Source: Tetranychus cinnabarinus (lineage: Eukaryota; Arthropoda; Arachnida; Trombidiformes; Tetranychidae). From it: 64,000 nucleotides of DNA. Under the pieces are notes generated by a model. The model searched no databases. It worked only from the letters and a program-made list of their open reading frames with translations, and was not told the origin of the DNA. Positions 14,001 through 25,122 of the stretch are shown one piece after another (the first letter of the stretch is position 1; each line of letters opens with the position of its first letter). The stretch spans positions 6,510,001 to 6,574,000 of the forward strand of contig WHVY01000003.1 of assembly GCA_022266195.1 (NCBI GenBank), in the 5' to 3' direction. A program made the translations under genes and the position numbers.

Positions 14001-15633
14001 AATCATCAACACATAAATTTGATGTAAAGCAATAATAGCAAGCTTAGGGATGAAGTGTACAATTAATAACCTTGATCAACTATTCAATCAAATGAAGCTA
14101 CAAAAAAAGAATGAAAATCAATTGAAACAAAACTCACAACGAAATGATTATGCTTTATAAAAAAAGTTGAGTTAACATTGATTTTGAATTGACATCACAT
14201 TGAATAGTTACATTAGATTTGAAATACAAGAAAAAATGTGTAAAGGTGTAACATTAGAGAAAGGTAAATGAAAATTTTTACCTTTTCAAAATTTCTTAAA
14301 GACTTAACATTATCTAATGTATCAAGCATTATCCAAGTCTGTGTAACATTGCTTTAAACTCAAAGCTTAAAGATTATCATCTTTCAAATAGTATGTGGTC
14401 TTCGGGCTGACCCAAGGTCAAAACTAGTAAATCGTCTATCCATCTATCTATCATCGATAATATTACTTGGAAAAGTTTTCAATTACATTTATCATGATCG
14501 ACTTTTTCCTCATCTCATTTATTACCTTTTCCATCTTCATCTTATTTTCTCTGCTTCAAGCTAAAAAACCAATGCATTTGTAATATCCAGTATAACCAGT
14601 AATTAGGGCAACGGGACTCTTGACCTTTACTTGGGTCAGAATGATGAGTCACAAGAAATGGAACCAGAAGTGGTTTTAAGAGTAGGTTAATTTTACTTTT
14701 TTTTGCACTTCAAGTTAATGTTAGCCACTTACTTTGTGAGTGCAAAATAAAGGTAGAAGAAGGTAAATGATAATATTATTTCTGAACATAGACTTTTCAA
14801 TGATTTTCTAATCCATCAATCTTAAAAATGAAAAAATCCTTGTACATTAAACCACATCAAACCCATCACAATCATCATTAACAACTTCCACAATAACCAG
14901 CAACATCTAACCAAATCTAATTTACCATTGATGAAGGGAGAAGAAAAACAATTTTTAATCTCCACAATCAAATCGATCACAATTGAAATTTAGGTTAATC
15001 ACTTTGAGGTACTAGAAAAATTTCTAACGAGAAAATATCATTGGAGTTTCAATTGGTGTTCAATTATGATATTATGGTTATAACTGACTTGACATCATCA
15101 CAATCAACCCAATTTGGGAAAACTGTTGGAAAAGGTAAACACAAATCAATGTAAAAATAAATTGATTAGTGTGTTTTGATAAAGTCTAATAGTTTCCAAT
15201 AATTCACGTTTCATATTAATTATGATGGTAAAGGTAGATATTGATGAAGCTTTTTACTGTTTCCCAGCATTTGCTAAATCGGCAATAATGATTACCGATA
15301 AATAATTAGAAATGGAAAAATTGCATATTGATTGTTTTCCTTTGATTTTTTTTATCAGATGGCTGTTAATTTCAATGGATTTACCTTTTGTTTGGATCCA
15401 TTTGGCAGGATAACTGTAAACACAAATACTTTCCATTCAATTTGCCTGTAAATGTGGCCAGAGGTTGACAGTTGTCTTCGCGATGAGCTGATCAAATTAC
15501 GGAACATGAATGAGAGAGATTTTCGCTTGCGTTTACCATTGTAGCGTAAGTCAGGCAAGGACATACAATATTGGTGACAATCAAAACCTTTATCATTAAC
15601 TTGATATGATTTACGATAACTTAAACTAGACAT
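5007..15633 (-). CDS. RhoGEF with N-terminal RBD-like domain, PLEKHG5/GEFmeso-like (5' part only)
   Basis: Four minus-strand exons join in frame: 15633-15385 (starts ATG, ends phase 0), 5616-5433 (ends phase 1), 5336-5234 (ends phase 2) and 5097-5007 (ends phase 0), giving 209 codons. Splice sites are GTAAAT, GTGAGT, GTAAAG and GTAAGT donors with AG acceptors. Residues 1-70 are basic and serine-rich. About residues 68-140 look like a ubiquitin-fold Ras-binding domain (FVFTVILPNGSKQK, then LRWIKNDALIDIDAKAYHL). A DH (Dbl homology) start follows: ILEEIYLTEVDYQITLQSLK and LFNWIEPILSLSRQL. DH domains catalyse GDP/GTP exchange on Rho GTPases. The RBD-then-DH order fits PLEKHG5/Syx (GEFmeso in flies); the exact subfamily is inference. 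An in-frame TAA lies just upstream of the chosen ATG. The catalytic second half of DH and the PH domain are not seen in this window. Confidence 0.72.
5617..15384 (-). other. 9.8-kb intron of the RhoGEF gene
   Basis: This lies between the phase-0 donor after 15385 and the acceptor before 5616. No exon of this or another gene was recognised. The content is AT-rich unique sequence, with an AAATTT-type short tandem repeat near 9404-9421. Open frames here (for example 13432-13695 on the plus strand) lack conserved features. An intron this long among genes with mostly 50-1,000 bp introns suggests regulatory content or alternative first exons, but none is visible. Confidence 0.6.
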
Positions 15634-18600
15634 GGCGATGGTTAAACAGAAGCAAGGCTTCAACGGCAATTATTCCGGATTGGCTGGACGGTGTGTAATT
15701 AAATATGGTATAAAAAAGGAGTCAAGTTGGAGGAATCAAGCAACTATACAATCATTTGGATGAACAGCAATCAAAGGCCTTGGAAATCCAAGATGTGGTC
15801 ACAATTATTCCATTATTGTTTAACTTGGAATGTCCATTTGACAATCACTTGGCACTTTAATACAAAAATTGACACAAATATTGACAAGCAAGGCAACGGG
15901 ATCCAATGGAGATCATAATATCCTCAAAGTGTGCACAATCAACTGAGAAGACGATTCAACTCGTTGCCAATGGTTAACATTTTTAAATTTAAACATTCAA
16001 ACAATTGAAAAACGGTCAACTCACAATGTAATGCAAGTAAATGAGTAGATTGGATGAGACTGTTTGTTACGAGAGGGAAAGGAGGAGACGATTAATTACG
16101 GTGTGGATTAATTATCAAAAATCATTGGTGAACTGGGTAAGGACAAAGTGCAAACAAGTGATAAATGATAAGTATGGTTTGATTGCTTTGCGGTGTCAAA
16201 CAATTGATTGTTGATTAGAAATTAGTTTCAAAAAAACAACGTAATCGATTCACAAATGAGAGAGAGAGAGAGAGAAAAAAAATGCAAACTTAAAAGCTGA
16301 AATCGCAGCAGCAACAGTGATTATAAGCTGAGCGAATGAAATTGAATCTTGACGAAATGGTAAACATTGAAAAAATGAAAGTAAAAGTATGGAAACAGGG
16401 AAGTGAGAGAGAGAGAAGAAAGTGAGATGATGATGAGAGAGAAAGAAAGGGAAAGAGAGAGTAAAACTTGTTTTATCTTCTTAACTTTCGAACGTATTTC
16501 TACTTTATAATCAGCTTTCGTCTTCTCATCTCAAGATTTGTGACTCTACATTGGGCTAGGTTATTTACAGAGGAAATAACGTCATCTTCATTTCTCTTCT
16601 TTTTTTAATCGTTTTCATGTTGTTTGTTGTTTTTTAATGGCCATTTGATGATGATCTTATTAATGAATTAAGGTTTGATCATTGTTGTTGCTGGCGATGA
16701 TGATAATGCTGGCCGTAAACAAGAAGGAAAAACGTTTACATTGGGATTTTTGGCGAAAGTAAAATGAAAGTGTTCAACATAGATTAAGATATCAAAAGAT
16801 TGTCAGTGTTTAAATTTGGTTTGAAAATTGGATTTGCTCATTAAGGTTCGATGATTTAATGATGATGCGAGTAATCTATTTTAACTCATCAGCATATTAA
16901 TACAATCAAGTTAAAAGAGTAAATTACTTAATTTGAAGACTTGAGTTTACATAGGATTGATGGTTTTAATGTATACAATTTGTCTGTTGGTTTAAGGGTT
17001 GGAAGCCATTTCGGTAATGAAGGCTCGCTCTCTCTCCTTTTAATGGTTTACATGGTTTTTGCATTGTTTATCAATTTGTGGATAATGAATTGATGTTGAA
17101 TTGACAAAATTCAAGTCGATCTATCATTTCCATCAGATTCACTGTGAGAGTCAAATGGTCATCAGTCCAGTTCAGGTTTGAGTCTACGTTAGGGTTCAAC
17201 TTTTCTTGATATTCGCCTTTTGCCTATTCCATCTCTTTTAATATTAAGATGTATTATGCATTTCATTCAACCAATTATTAATTATATTATAGCTTTTGGT
17301 TTGTTTTTAGCGGAAGAAGAGTTACCATGATGTTGTTAGCAGTGATGATGATGATGATTGAAAAGAATCATCCAAAATTCCATCTAATCATTCAAAGTCT
17401 TTGAATGTGATGGAATGAATTGTATACAATTCATGCTGGAACTTGTTTCAACTCATGGTAAAATGTATATGTTTTTCTTGCTTATTTACATGTTTAAACA
17501 CCTCTACACTTGATAAAGCAAATCATTAAAATTGAAACAGACGATGAAATGTAGAAAAAATTATCCTGAATTTTCTTGAATAACCATTCTTTGGCCAAGT
17601 TTGTCTGATTTTGAGGAGCGCTCGGTTGACTTTTATTAATGTTATATATTTAAAATATATTAATCATAATTATTTATACAGTCTTGATTTCCTTTTCTTG
17701 TTCCATCTTTATAGATGTTCCTTGTGCCAATTGATTTTCAGTTGTTTGTTTTTTCACTGTTGATTAAAAATAATCAGTTAAAAAGGAGTTGGTTTTAATT
17801 TAATTGAATATTCAGTGTTACCTGGAAAGTTTTACGGATACAAAACTGTTTTTCCCATTTAACTTCATTGTATGTGTTTGTTGTTACTTAGAATCATGAA
17901 AATGCTAATGATGATTATGTTGATGATGAAGATTAGTAGATTTATCTTGTAGCTTCAACAGTCAAAATTTGGAATTTAATTGTCTGTATCGTTAAAAATG
18001 AATTTTTTTGGTGTAAATAACAGCAAAATCCAAAAAGACCATCATCTTCCTGAGTTGTTGGTTGAGAAGGAAAGTTATCTAATAGAAATGGATAATAGAA
18101 AAAGAATTAATTTCCTTTAAATAAATTTTTTTAACTCAAAATTTACCATTAATTTATACATTTTACTCACATTCAATTCACTTTCTAATTTGCTTGATGA
18201 TTATGATTATGATGATCATGATGATCTTTCCAGATGATGGTACTTGAATCCAGTTAAAAATGATCAAACCCTGTTATAAGAATGAAGAAAATATGAAGAA
18301 ATTATTTTATTGTACATTGTTGTAATTATAAGTTACATTTAGTTGACAATAATCAGATCATAATTGAAATTGAAATTATTAAGAGATAGAAAGAAGAGAA
18401 AAATTACTTACCTTGCTTCAATGTAAGTGATAGATTATATCATCAGGGTGTCTTTTGATATACATATACATGTAAGAATATATATATTTATGATACAATA
18501 TGAATTAAATCTGACTTTTGTTGTCTCCTAAATTACGGTTCATTATCATGATTAACATTATTATTGTATTTGTTCACACTCATCCTTCTTTTGATTGATA

Positions 18601-19247
18601 AGTAATACCATTTGATGTTGTTGTTGGATCCTTTTTGTAATACATTTTTACTTTCACTTTTTTTTCCTTGTCTTTTTGTCCTCCTATTATGACGACACAG
18701 TGAATGGTTCGTTAGATCAGAATGAGCTCAACAATCTTCATGATCAAGGAAGCTGATGATAATGGTTAATATTGATAATAATGGTGACCATCAAAGAGAC
18801 AAAAAAGAGAAGCCAAGACGAAGTAATTGATAAAACATAGAAGATCACAAATAAAAAAGCAAGATGTTAAGTAACAGCAACATGTAAGTTCAGTTGACCT
18901 GTTTCCAGTTTCTTGATTATTACCATTTTCTGGTTCAACAGCATCACAGATTTTCAGGTCTAATAAATTGTCGCAAATTAGATACAAATTTTAACCATTT
19001 ATACTTGATTACACTTGTTAATGTATCAGTTAGACGATATTGTTTTCCTATTCCTTTTCCTATCAACAGTTTCCATCTTTACTCTGTTGCTAATCACAGG
19101 TCAACCGGTATCTTGGTAACCGTTTTTTCTCACATAAAGACAAACTTTCTCGATAACCAATGAAAACAAACAAATTACTCATAAGATTAGGCGTAAAATA
19201 TTTTATGCATTTTTTGTCACTTCTTGGTTTGTTGATTAAGTTAAATT
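15634..19247. other. intergenic region between divergent RhoGEF and chibby genes
   Basis: No coding sequence was recognised. It presumably contains the promoters of the two divergently transcribed neighbours. Notable are the GA-rich tracts at about 16257-16277 and 16404-16463, upstream of the RhoGEF start. Other short frames (15727-15918 plus, 18766-18987 minus, 18894-19163 plus) have no family resemblance. Confidence 0.6.
16257..16463. repeat. GA-dinucleotide tracts upstream of RhoGEF
   Basis: Two purine-rich blocks: an uninterrupted (GA)n run at about 16258-16275, and an imperfect GA/GAAA block at about 16404-16463. They lie about 0.6-0.8 kb upstream of the minus-strand RhoGEF ATG. In arthropods such tracts can bind GAGA factor-type proteins; that role here is inference. 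They may simply be microsatellites. Confidence 0.6.
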
Positions 19248-19749
19248 ATGCCATTATTTTCGGATAAGTTCAATCCTCGTCTATCTAAACCTCGGAAAAG
19301 TAATCCAATTGGGTCTCGTTCCTTTGTTCCAGAAAAATTGGATGAAAGTTATCAACTTATTGAATTTAAGTCATTGAATTTGGACCTTGGTGATCAACTT
19401 ATGTTACACTTTGATGAAACCAAAGGACAATGGATCAATGAAGAAGATGAAGATGAGACAGCGGCCAGATTAGCCAGCAAAGAAAGCAATAACAATAAAG
19501 CTGAATTGGTTAAATTGAAAAAGACGATCGAAACATTGCACGAGGAGAATCGAATGCTTAAGCTTAAAGTAGAGCTACTGGTTGATCTGGTGAGTAAACC
19601 TGACTCTTTCTCAATCAAGATATATCTTTGAATTGTATCCAAAGAGGAATTACCTTTTGTATCTTAATTAGTTAATTATTGTTCAATTTTCTTATTTAGT
19701 TTTTGTATTTACTTTTTAGGTAATTGAAAAAGGGGAAACTACTGACTAA
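19248..19749 (+). CDS. cby: Chibby homologue
   Basis: Two exons: 19248-19589, and 19720-19749 ending in TAA. The donor is GTGAGT and the acceptor TTTTTAG, phase 0, giving 123 residues (vertebrate Chibby1 is about 126). Family marks are the N-terminus MPLFSDKFNPR.SKPRKS, the central LGDQLMLHFDETKGQW block (compare the Chibby L..Q..KFENGQW motif), and a C-terminal coiled coil (about residues 85-120) with heptads in LKKTIETLHEENRMLKLKVE. Chibby antagonises beta-catenin/Armadillo in Wnt signalling in vertebrates, and works at the centriole/transition zone of ciliated cells, the main role in flies. The second exon codes for only nine residues, so the tail after the coiled coil is shorter than in vertebrates. 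A read-through of the donor would end soon after with an unrelated tail. Confidence 0.9.
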
Positions 19750-20277
19750 CGGCGGGAGAATTACCATTAAACAAAATTCAAAAACCACAGCAACCCAAAC
19801 CTGCTGTTTGAAGATATTGCTTGGATTCAAAGCTGTTTATACTTGCTTTCTCGTTTTTTGTGCTTTTATTCATCATTTTTTTACAAGTTTATAAAAATGA
19901 TAACTTGTGTGTCATTATGAGTTTTATATTCACATTCATCAACATTTAAACTACCCGAAATCAATAATTTTAAAGTAGTATATCGTGAAAATAATTATAC
20001 ATTGGTTTGGGTTTGTTTTGAAACTTGATCATCTGTTTATCTTTTAAACCATATTTTTTTCTCTTGTGACTAAATGTTCAATCATAATATTTATCTTGAT
20101 CTTAATCGTTGAAGCCTAAGGAATCTTCGTAAATTTTTCATAGTCATTATCAAGGTAAGTAAATCTTAATTCAGTATTCATGCTTTTCAGTATTAGAGTA
20201 ATCTCACGTTTTCTTCTTTTGTTTCATCAATCTTTTTGTCCAGTTTCAATCTTATCTAAAGCAGCAATAGACGTAAA

Positions 20278-21241
20278 ATGGATAATCCAATTATGGTTGG
20301 ATCTACGGATAGTTACCCTCTTCCATGTGAAAGAATCTTACCTGACTGGCCTTGTGTAACTGAAAGATATTTTGAGCCTAGGTTTTATGCGCCAAAATTA
20401 ACCAAAAGAGTTCCTATTGAATGCCATATTGGCCATCAATGTGTACTTTTTCATAGCAATAGGTTGGTTTATCATTCATGTAATCAATATCATGTTAATA
20501 TTCTTGCATATTCATGCAGTCTTAGCTGTTCTGGTCCTAAGAGATGTTAACATTTTGATAGAAATTCTCATTCCATGTTGCATACTCGTCTTCTTTGAAC
20601 GAAATTTCTTGATTTTTGTTTTGAAATCACTTGTTATCTACCGGTATTGTTAATCATTATTGTAAATATTTGATCGGTTTTGTTATCCTTTTATATCTTC
20701 AATTGATTTCACAGGATTGGAGTGGTTACTCTGGCTCATAACCATCCTTTGCTGACTAATGACAGTCCAGTAGAGAAACTTGATTTTCAAGTGAAAGATA
20801 ACACAAACAGACTTGATAACAAAGTTTCGGGTAAATGGAAAAAAGGTGGACAAAGAGTTGACCAGAATTCTCAATTGTGTATCGCTACATGCAAAGATGG
20901 AACTTCTTATGCAATTTTCGCCTGCATGAGAGGCACTCTGATCGAAATCAATGAGAAACTTTTCACTGACCCAAACATTTTACGACAAAAAGTATGTAAA
21001 GCTCAATTATCAGATCAGGTTTTCAATGCAAATCTCACTCTGATCGAGTCCAGAAATAATCATGCTAATCTTAACTATTTTGTCTTTGCAGCCATGGTCA
21101 GAGGGTTACATCGCTATTATATTTCCTTTAGTGAAAAGTTTCAAGACCGAAAAAGAAAGCTTAATGTCGTGGACTGATTACAAAAAATTTCTAGATGAAT
21201 CAGAACCAAAAAATAACGAAATAACTGAAAGTGATTCATAA
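20278..21241 (+). CDS. ABITRAM: Abitram (Simiate/FAM206A) homologue
   Basis: Three exons: 20278-20462, 20715-20991 and 21092-21241 (TAA), in phases 2 and 0, giving 203 residues (human about 181). Diagnostic blocks are TERYFEPRFYAPK, then CVLFHSNR joined across intron 1 to IGVVTLAHNHPLL, KVSGKWKKGGQ, LCIATCKDGTSY, CMRGTLIEINE, and PWSEGYIAIIFP. These match the glycine-cleavage-H-like (biotinyl-lipoyl-fold) core of Simiate in order and spacing. Simiate is a nuclear-speckle and actin-binding protein linked to transcription regulation and neuronal branching in mammals. Its arthropod function is not known to me. The first donor is GTTGGT rather than GTAAGT, but the join restores the conserved HSNR-I-V-TL sequence, which supports it. 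It lies 528 bp after chibby in the same orientation. Confidence 0.93.
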
Positions 21242-22044
21242 TTTCACTATAATTATTTATGGCCTCTTTGGTTATGGAACCAATTATTAACTATTCATGG
21301 TCATCAAATTACATTTCTGGACAATTTTGTATTTAAAACTTTTGATATGTGCGCAAATTCGGAGGAACTCATTTCCTAATATGGAAATAGCTTTCAGTGT
21401 TTTGCTTGTCTTGTAGATTCACATGAATTTTGTTCATTAAACTCGGTTATTTTGCTTTTTTCTCCCCAGATGTCTCTTTATATTCTTACTCTATGTTTAC
21501 CGATTTTTGTTTATTTATTTTCATTATTTTTGTTAATTTAAACCTTCAAATCCTCGATTTATGAAGGTAATTTTGATTTCCTTGGTTTCATATCTGTCCT
21601 GTTAATGTTATATACAGGGTAATTAATCTAATTATAGCAATGGGACTGGTCAGAAATCAATAGTGAGTTCTTGAGAAAAATCTTGACACCCTTTTCTTTC
21701 ATCCGACTCTTGGTATTTACAATTTCATTTGTGAGTATTTACTTTCAATTGTACCGTTTGATTTACCTTTCACTTTTTTATCTTTATTTGATCATAGAAT
21801 CGAACAAATAGATGAAACGACGACAAAAAACCTGTAACACAAAGTGTAATTAATAGCCTCAATCAATACATCTGTAATAATTGAATCAACTGTGAGCTTC
21901 CGAAATCTTTGTGAACAAGTGATCCATCAGCTGAAAAGGAATATCTCTAAATCGAAGGCTGAGGACCCTTTCATTTTCCCTTATCTTCAACTTGTTTCGT
22001 TTTTTTGGCTTCTCTATTAATCAAAGTCAAATTATTGTGAATAG
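21242..22044. other. intergenic region Abitram-Homer with repeat copy D1
   Basis: This holds the Abitram 3' end and the Homer promoter/5' UTR. No coding exon was recognised. Positions about 21371-21600 are recognisably similar to 23714-23920 downstream of Homer (see repeat entries). Confidence 0.6.
21371..21600 (+). repeat. diverged duplicated segment, copy D1
   Basis: It shares ordered similarity blocks with 23714-23920: TTCCTAATATGGAAATA versus TTCCTATTATGGAAATA, TTTTGCTTGTCTTG, AGATGTCTCTTTATATTCTTA versus AGATGTCCCTTTGTATTCTTA, and ATGAAGG...GATTTCCTT...TGTCCT. The blocks are in the same order and orientation with indels between them. The origin is unknown: it could be an old local duplication or two copies of a non-autonomous element. 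Confidence 0.7.
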
Positions 22045-23400
22045 ATGTCTTCGTCAGAAAAATCTAGGCCTTCCCAGTTACAACCAATCTTCACTAGTAA
22101 GGCTCATGTCTTCCACATCGATCCCCAAACAAAGCGATCTTGGATACCGGCGTCTTGTCAAGCTGTCAATGTATGTTTTTTTCATGACCCAACGCTTAAT
22201 ATTTATCGAATTATCTCGGTCGAAGATAATAAACCAGTTATCAATAGTACTGTTACTCCTAGGATGACATTTACTCAGACCAGTCAAAAATTTGGTCAAT
22301 GGTCTGATATACGTGCAAATACTGTTTATGGTCTTGGATTTGCATCTGAAGCTGAATTAAATAAATTTATTGAAAAATTTCAAGAAGTTAAAGAAGCATC
22401 TCGAAGTTCGGCAATTCATAAAGGACAACAGATCAATGGTACACATTCTGGTGAAAGTGGACCAATTATTTGTCCAATGAGCAAAAGTCCGACACCTCAT
22501 CGAAGTACAACTGTTTCATCAAGTACAGGTGATCCAATGAACGAAGATATTTTAAATACTCATGTAAATGTTTCTGGTGCTGGTGAATTGTCCTCTTTAA
22601 ATACAAACTCTTTGCCCATTGAACATAACGAAATAAATTCATCTTCCGGTTCTCTTAGAGGAACTTTAGTTGCTCATCAGCGAAGCCAAAGTTTATCTGG
22701 ATTACAGGTTAACAAATTGATGAGCGAATCTCCTAAACATAGTGTTGCTGGGGCCAAAGAAAAGTTAGGCTCAACCATAATGCTTCCACAATCTAGCACA
22801 GAAGCTCAACTGAAATATGAAAATGAGAGATTAAAATTAGCCTTAGCTCAAAGCTCTGCGAATGCGAAAAAATGGGAAATTGAGTTGCAAACATTGAAAA
22901 ACAACAATGCAAGGCTGACCGGTGCTTTACAAGAGTCAACGGTTAACGTTGAAGAATGGAAAAGACAATTACAATCATTGAAGGAGGAAAATGGTAAAAT
23001 GCGAATTCGTATTCTTGAATTGGAAGCTAGTCATGGTAATCCTGAAGCACTTGAAGAATTGAGCAAAGAAATGAACAATTTGCGGACAAGTGCTGCCTCA
23101 TTGGATTCTGCAATAAAACAAAAGGATAAAGAGATAGAGCTATTAAAGAAAAGCTTAGAGTCTCATGTACAAGTTTATGGTGCCAGTCAAAAAGTGGAAG
23201 ATAAATTGAAATTACTGTTAACCGAGAATGAAAACCTTCGAAGTCAAGTTAGCCAATTGCAAGACCATAGTGATATATCTAAATTCTCAGACAATGCTCG
23301 AAAAGGAATGTTGGATCAGGTTAATCTACGTTTGGGACAAAATATTCAAGAATTACGAACAATTCATCAAGAATTTAGTGCATTGCTCAATACCTCCTGA
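22045..23400 (+). CDS. homer: Homer scaffold protein (EVH1/WH1 + coiled coil), single exon
   Basis: An uninterrupted 451-residue frame from ATG to TGA. Residues about 13-125 form the EVH1/WH1 domain, with Homer hallmarks: QPIFTSKAHVFHID, YRIISVEDNKPVINSTVTP, MTFTQTSQKFGQWSD, RANTVYGLGF and KFIEKFQEVKEASR. This domain binds PPxxF ligands such as group I mGluR, IP3R, ryanodine receptor and Shank. A Ser/Thr/Asn-rich linker (about 130-245) leads to the long C-terminal coiled coil (about 250-450; KWEIELQTLKNNNARLTGAL, EEWKRQLQSLKEENGKMRIR), which tetramerises long Homer isoforms. The N-terminus has about 12 extra residues before the usual start. No intron interrupts the coding sequence, unlike the multi-exon Homer genes of vertebrates. 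It lies about 0.8 kb after Abitram and about 0.9 kb before the next plus-strand gene. Confidence 0.96.
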   Translation: MSSSEKSRPSQLQPIFTSKAHVFHIDPQTKRSWIPASCQAVNVCFFHDPTLNIYRIISVEDNKPVINSTVTPRMTFTQTSQKFGQWSDIRANTVYGLGFASEAELNKFIEKFQEVKEASRSSAIHKGQQINGTHSGESGPIICPMSKSPTPHRSTTVSSSTGDPMNEDILNTHVNVSGAGELSSLNTNSLPIEHNEINSSSGSLRGTLVAHQRSQSLSGLQVNKLMSESPKHSVAGAKEKLGSTIMLPQSSTEAQLKYENERLKLALAQSSANAKKWEIELQTLKNNNARLTGALQESTVNVEEWKRQLQSLKEENGKMRIRILELEASHGNPEALEELSKEMNNLRTSAASLDSAIKQKDKEIELLKKSLESHVQVYGASQKVEDKLKLLLTENENLRSQVSQLQDHSDISKFSDNARKGMLDQVNLRLGQNIQELRTIHQEFSALLNTS

Positions 23401-24290
23401 TTATATCCTTGTGAATTATACACCATAGCAAACTCAAGCAACTCGCATTAATATTATGATTATTATAAGATTGCATCGAACCTCTCATTTTCGATGCTTT
23501 CACATATTTCTTTTAAAGATTTTTTTCTTCCTTCATCTTCCTCATTTTCATCATAATATCAACTATAATCGAGGTAAATCATGATCAAGATTCTCAATTC
23601 TCAACTAAACAAAAGTCGAGTAAACACTATTACTAATCTATTAAATTGACAATTAGTTTTAGATGTTTCTGTTTATTTACACTTCTATCTACATTTTGTT
23701 AGCCATAATAATCAGTTCCTATTATGGAAATATCTTACAATGTTTTTGCTTGTCTTGAAAGATTTACCTGAAATGTAATGTAATAACAAGACAAACATTT
23801 TATTAAAAAACAGAAATTCGCTTTTTTACCTCATCAGATGTCCCTTTGTATTCTTAAACACATTCTTCACGTCTTTAAATTTCATGAAGGCGATTATGAT
23901 TTCCTTCATGTGTCCTATTTTCTCGACCATCGACAACAAAGTCAGGTTTGGTTTAATTAGAGATGAAATCCCACGCTCAGTGAAGGAGTATAAACCAACT
24001 TTAGATTTACAATGAAAATATCAATTTTTGCTAAAAATTTTCACACTCACAGTTCGATCGAGTTTGACTCTTATCCCGAAGGTTGTATTCACCATTCAAT
24101 GTCCTTGCTAACTTGAAATGGATTGTTATAACATTACTCTAAAATAACGAATGAATATGAAATTAAAATATCAAGCAAAGATGCAGATAGTTGAAAGGAT
24201 TTTAAGAGAGATTACGAATATTAAACGAGAGAGGATTTGAAAGCCCGTTGGATCCGATATTGTTACGAGACACTGATTACAGTCCACAAA
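23401..24290. other. intergenic region Homer to orphan membrane protein, with repeat copy D2
   Basis: Homer 3' UTR and the upstream region of the next gene. No coding exon seen. Copy D2 of a duplicated segment lies at about 23714-23920. Confidence 0.6.
23714..23920 (+). repeat. diverged duplicated segment, copy D2
   Basis: The partner of 21371-21600. Similar blocks occur in the same order, with an extra AT-rich insertion around 23785-23815. Both copies lie in gene-to-gene spacers downstream of a stop codon (about 130 bp after Abitram and about 310 bp after Homer) and upstream of the next plus-strand gene. Confidence 0.7.
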
Positions 24291-25122
24291 ATGGTGCTAA
24301 AAACCGATGAGAATGGCGATGAGTATTACAATGTAATCAAATAATGAGATTTGTCGAAAGAAAAATCATACAATAATTTTCCTTGTTTTCTTACAGTATT
24401 ATGATATTAGTGAAGTACAAGATGATACCCTGAAATTTTTGTCTGATTTCGTCGACAACTTTCTCCATACAATCGTACTGCAATGTCTAATCATTGGTCT
24501 TGTATTTTTCATCTTTCTTGTGCTTTTATGGATTTTTTCACATGATGTTTGTATCCCTTGTGTGGCCTGTTTTAACTCTAAAGGCGCTTGGCTTTACAAC
24601 ATTATTTTGTGTTTTACTTGTGGTTTGTTACGTAAACCAGGTTAATATTGTTTATCAATCTTTTTTGTTTACCATCCATTTGATTGTTACTAATGACTAA
24701 ATTTTAATCTTATTCAAGCATTCAGAATTGTGGAAAGATATTGTAAACGAGATGGAATATTCTTGCAATATAATGATTACAAAGAAAAGATCAGAAAATT
24801 TGATGAAATGGCCAAGCTGGTGGATGAAGGCGATAAAGGTCTAATTGACAAAGTATTGCAGAGCTACAAGTACAAGTATGATCCATACCGAATTGTAACA
24901 GAAAGGGAAACCAGAATTAAAATCAAAGAAGAAGAGAAAATGAAAGCCAAAGAGAAAGAGAAAGAAAAAGAAAAAGAGAAAGTAAAAGAGAAAACGAAAG
25001 AGAAAGAAAAAAATACCGGAATCTTGGCTGGAATCGTAACCAAAGTGAAAACAACGCTGGCTTCGAAATTTCGGGGAAAAGTTACTAAACGAGTAAAGAA
25101 AAAAAGAGTTAAGAAAAAGTAA
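24291..25122 (+). CDS. orphan single-pass membrane protein with Lys/Glu-rich basic tail
   Basis: Three exons: 24291-24332, 24397-24640 and 24719-25122 (TAA), in phases 0 and 1, giving 229 residues. I do not recognise a family. Residues 1-35 are acidic. One strongly hydrophobic segment at about 41-62 (LQCLIIGLVFFIFLVLLWIF) is followed by a Cys cluster (C-x2-C-x2-C). Residues about 100-150 are mixed charged. About 160-193 is a low-complexity Lys/Glu run (KEKEKEKEKEKVKEKTKEK) that likely forms a single charged helix. The last 35 residues are strongly basic, ending KKKRVKKK. The first exon is short (14 codons), so a different upstream start is possible. The second donor is GTTAAT, but the joined frame is open throughout. 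Likely lineage-restricted. Confidence 0.7.
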
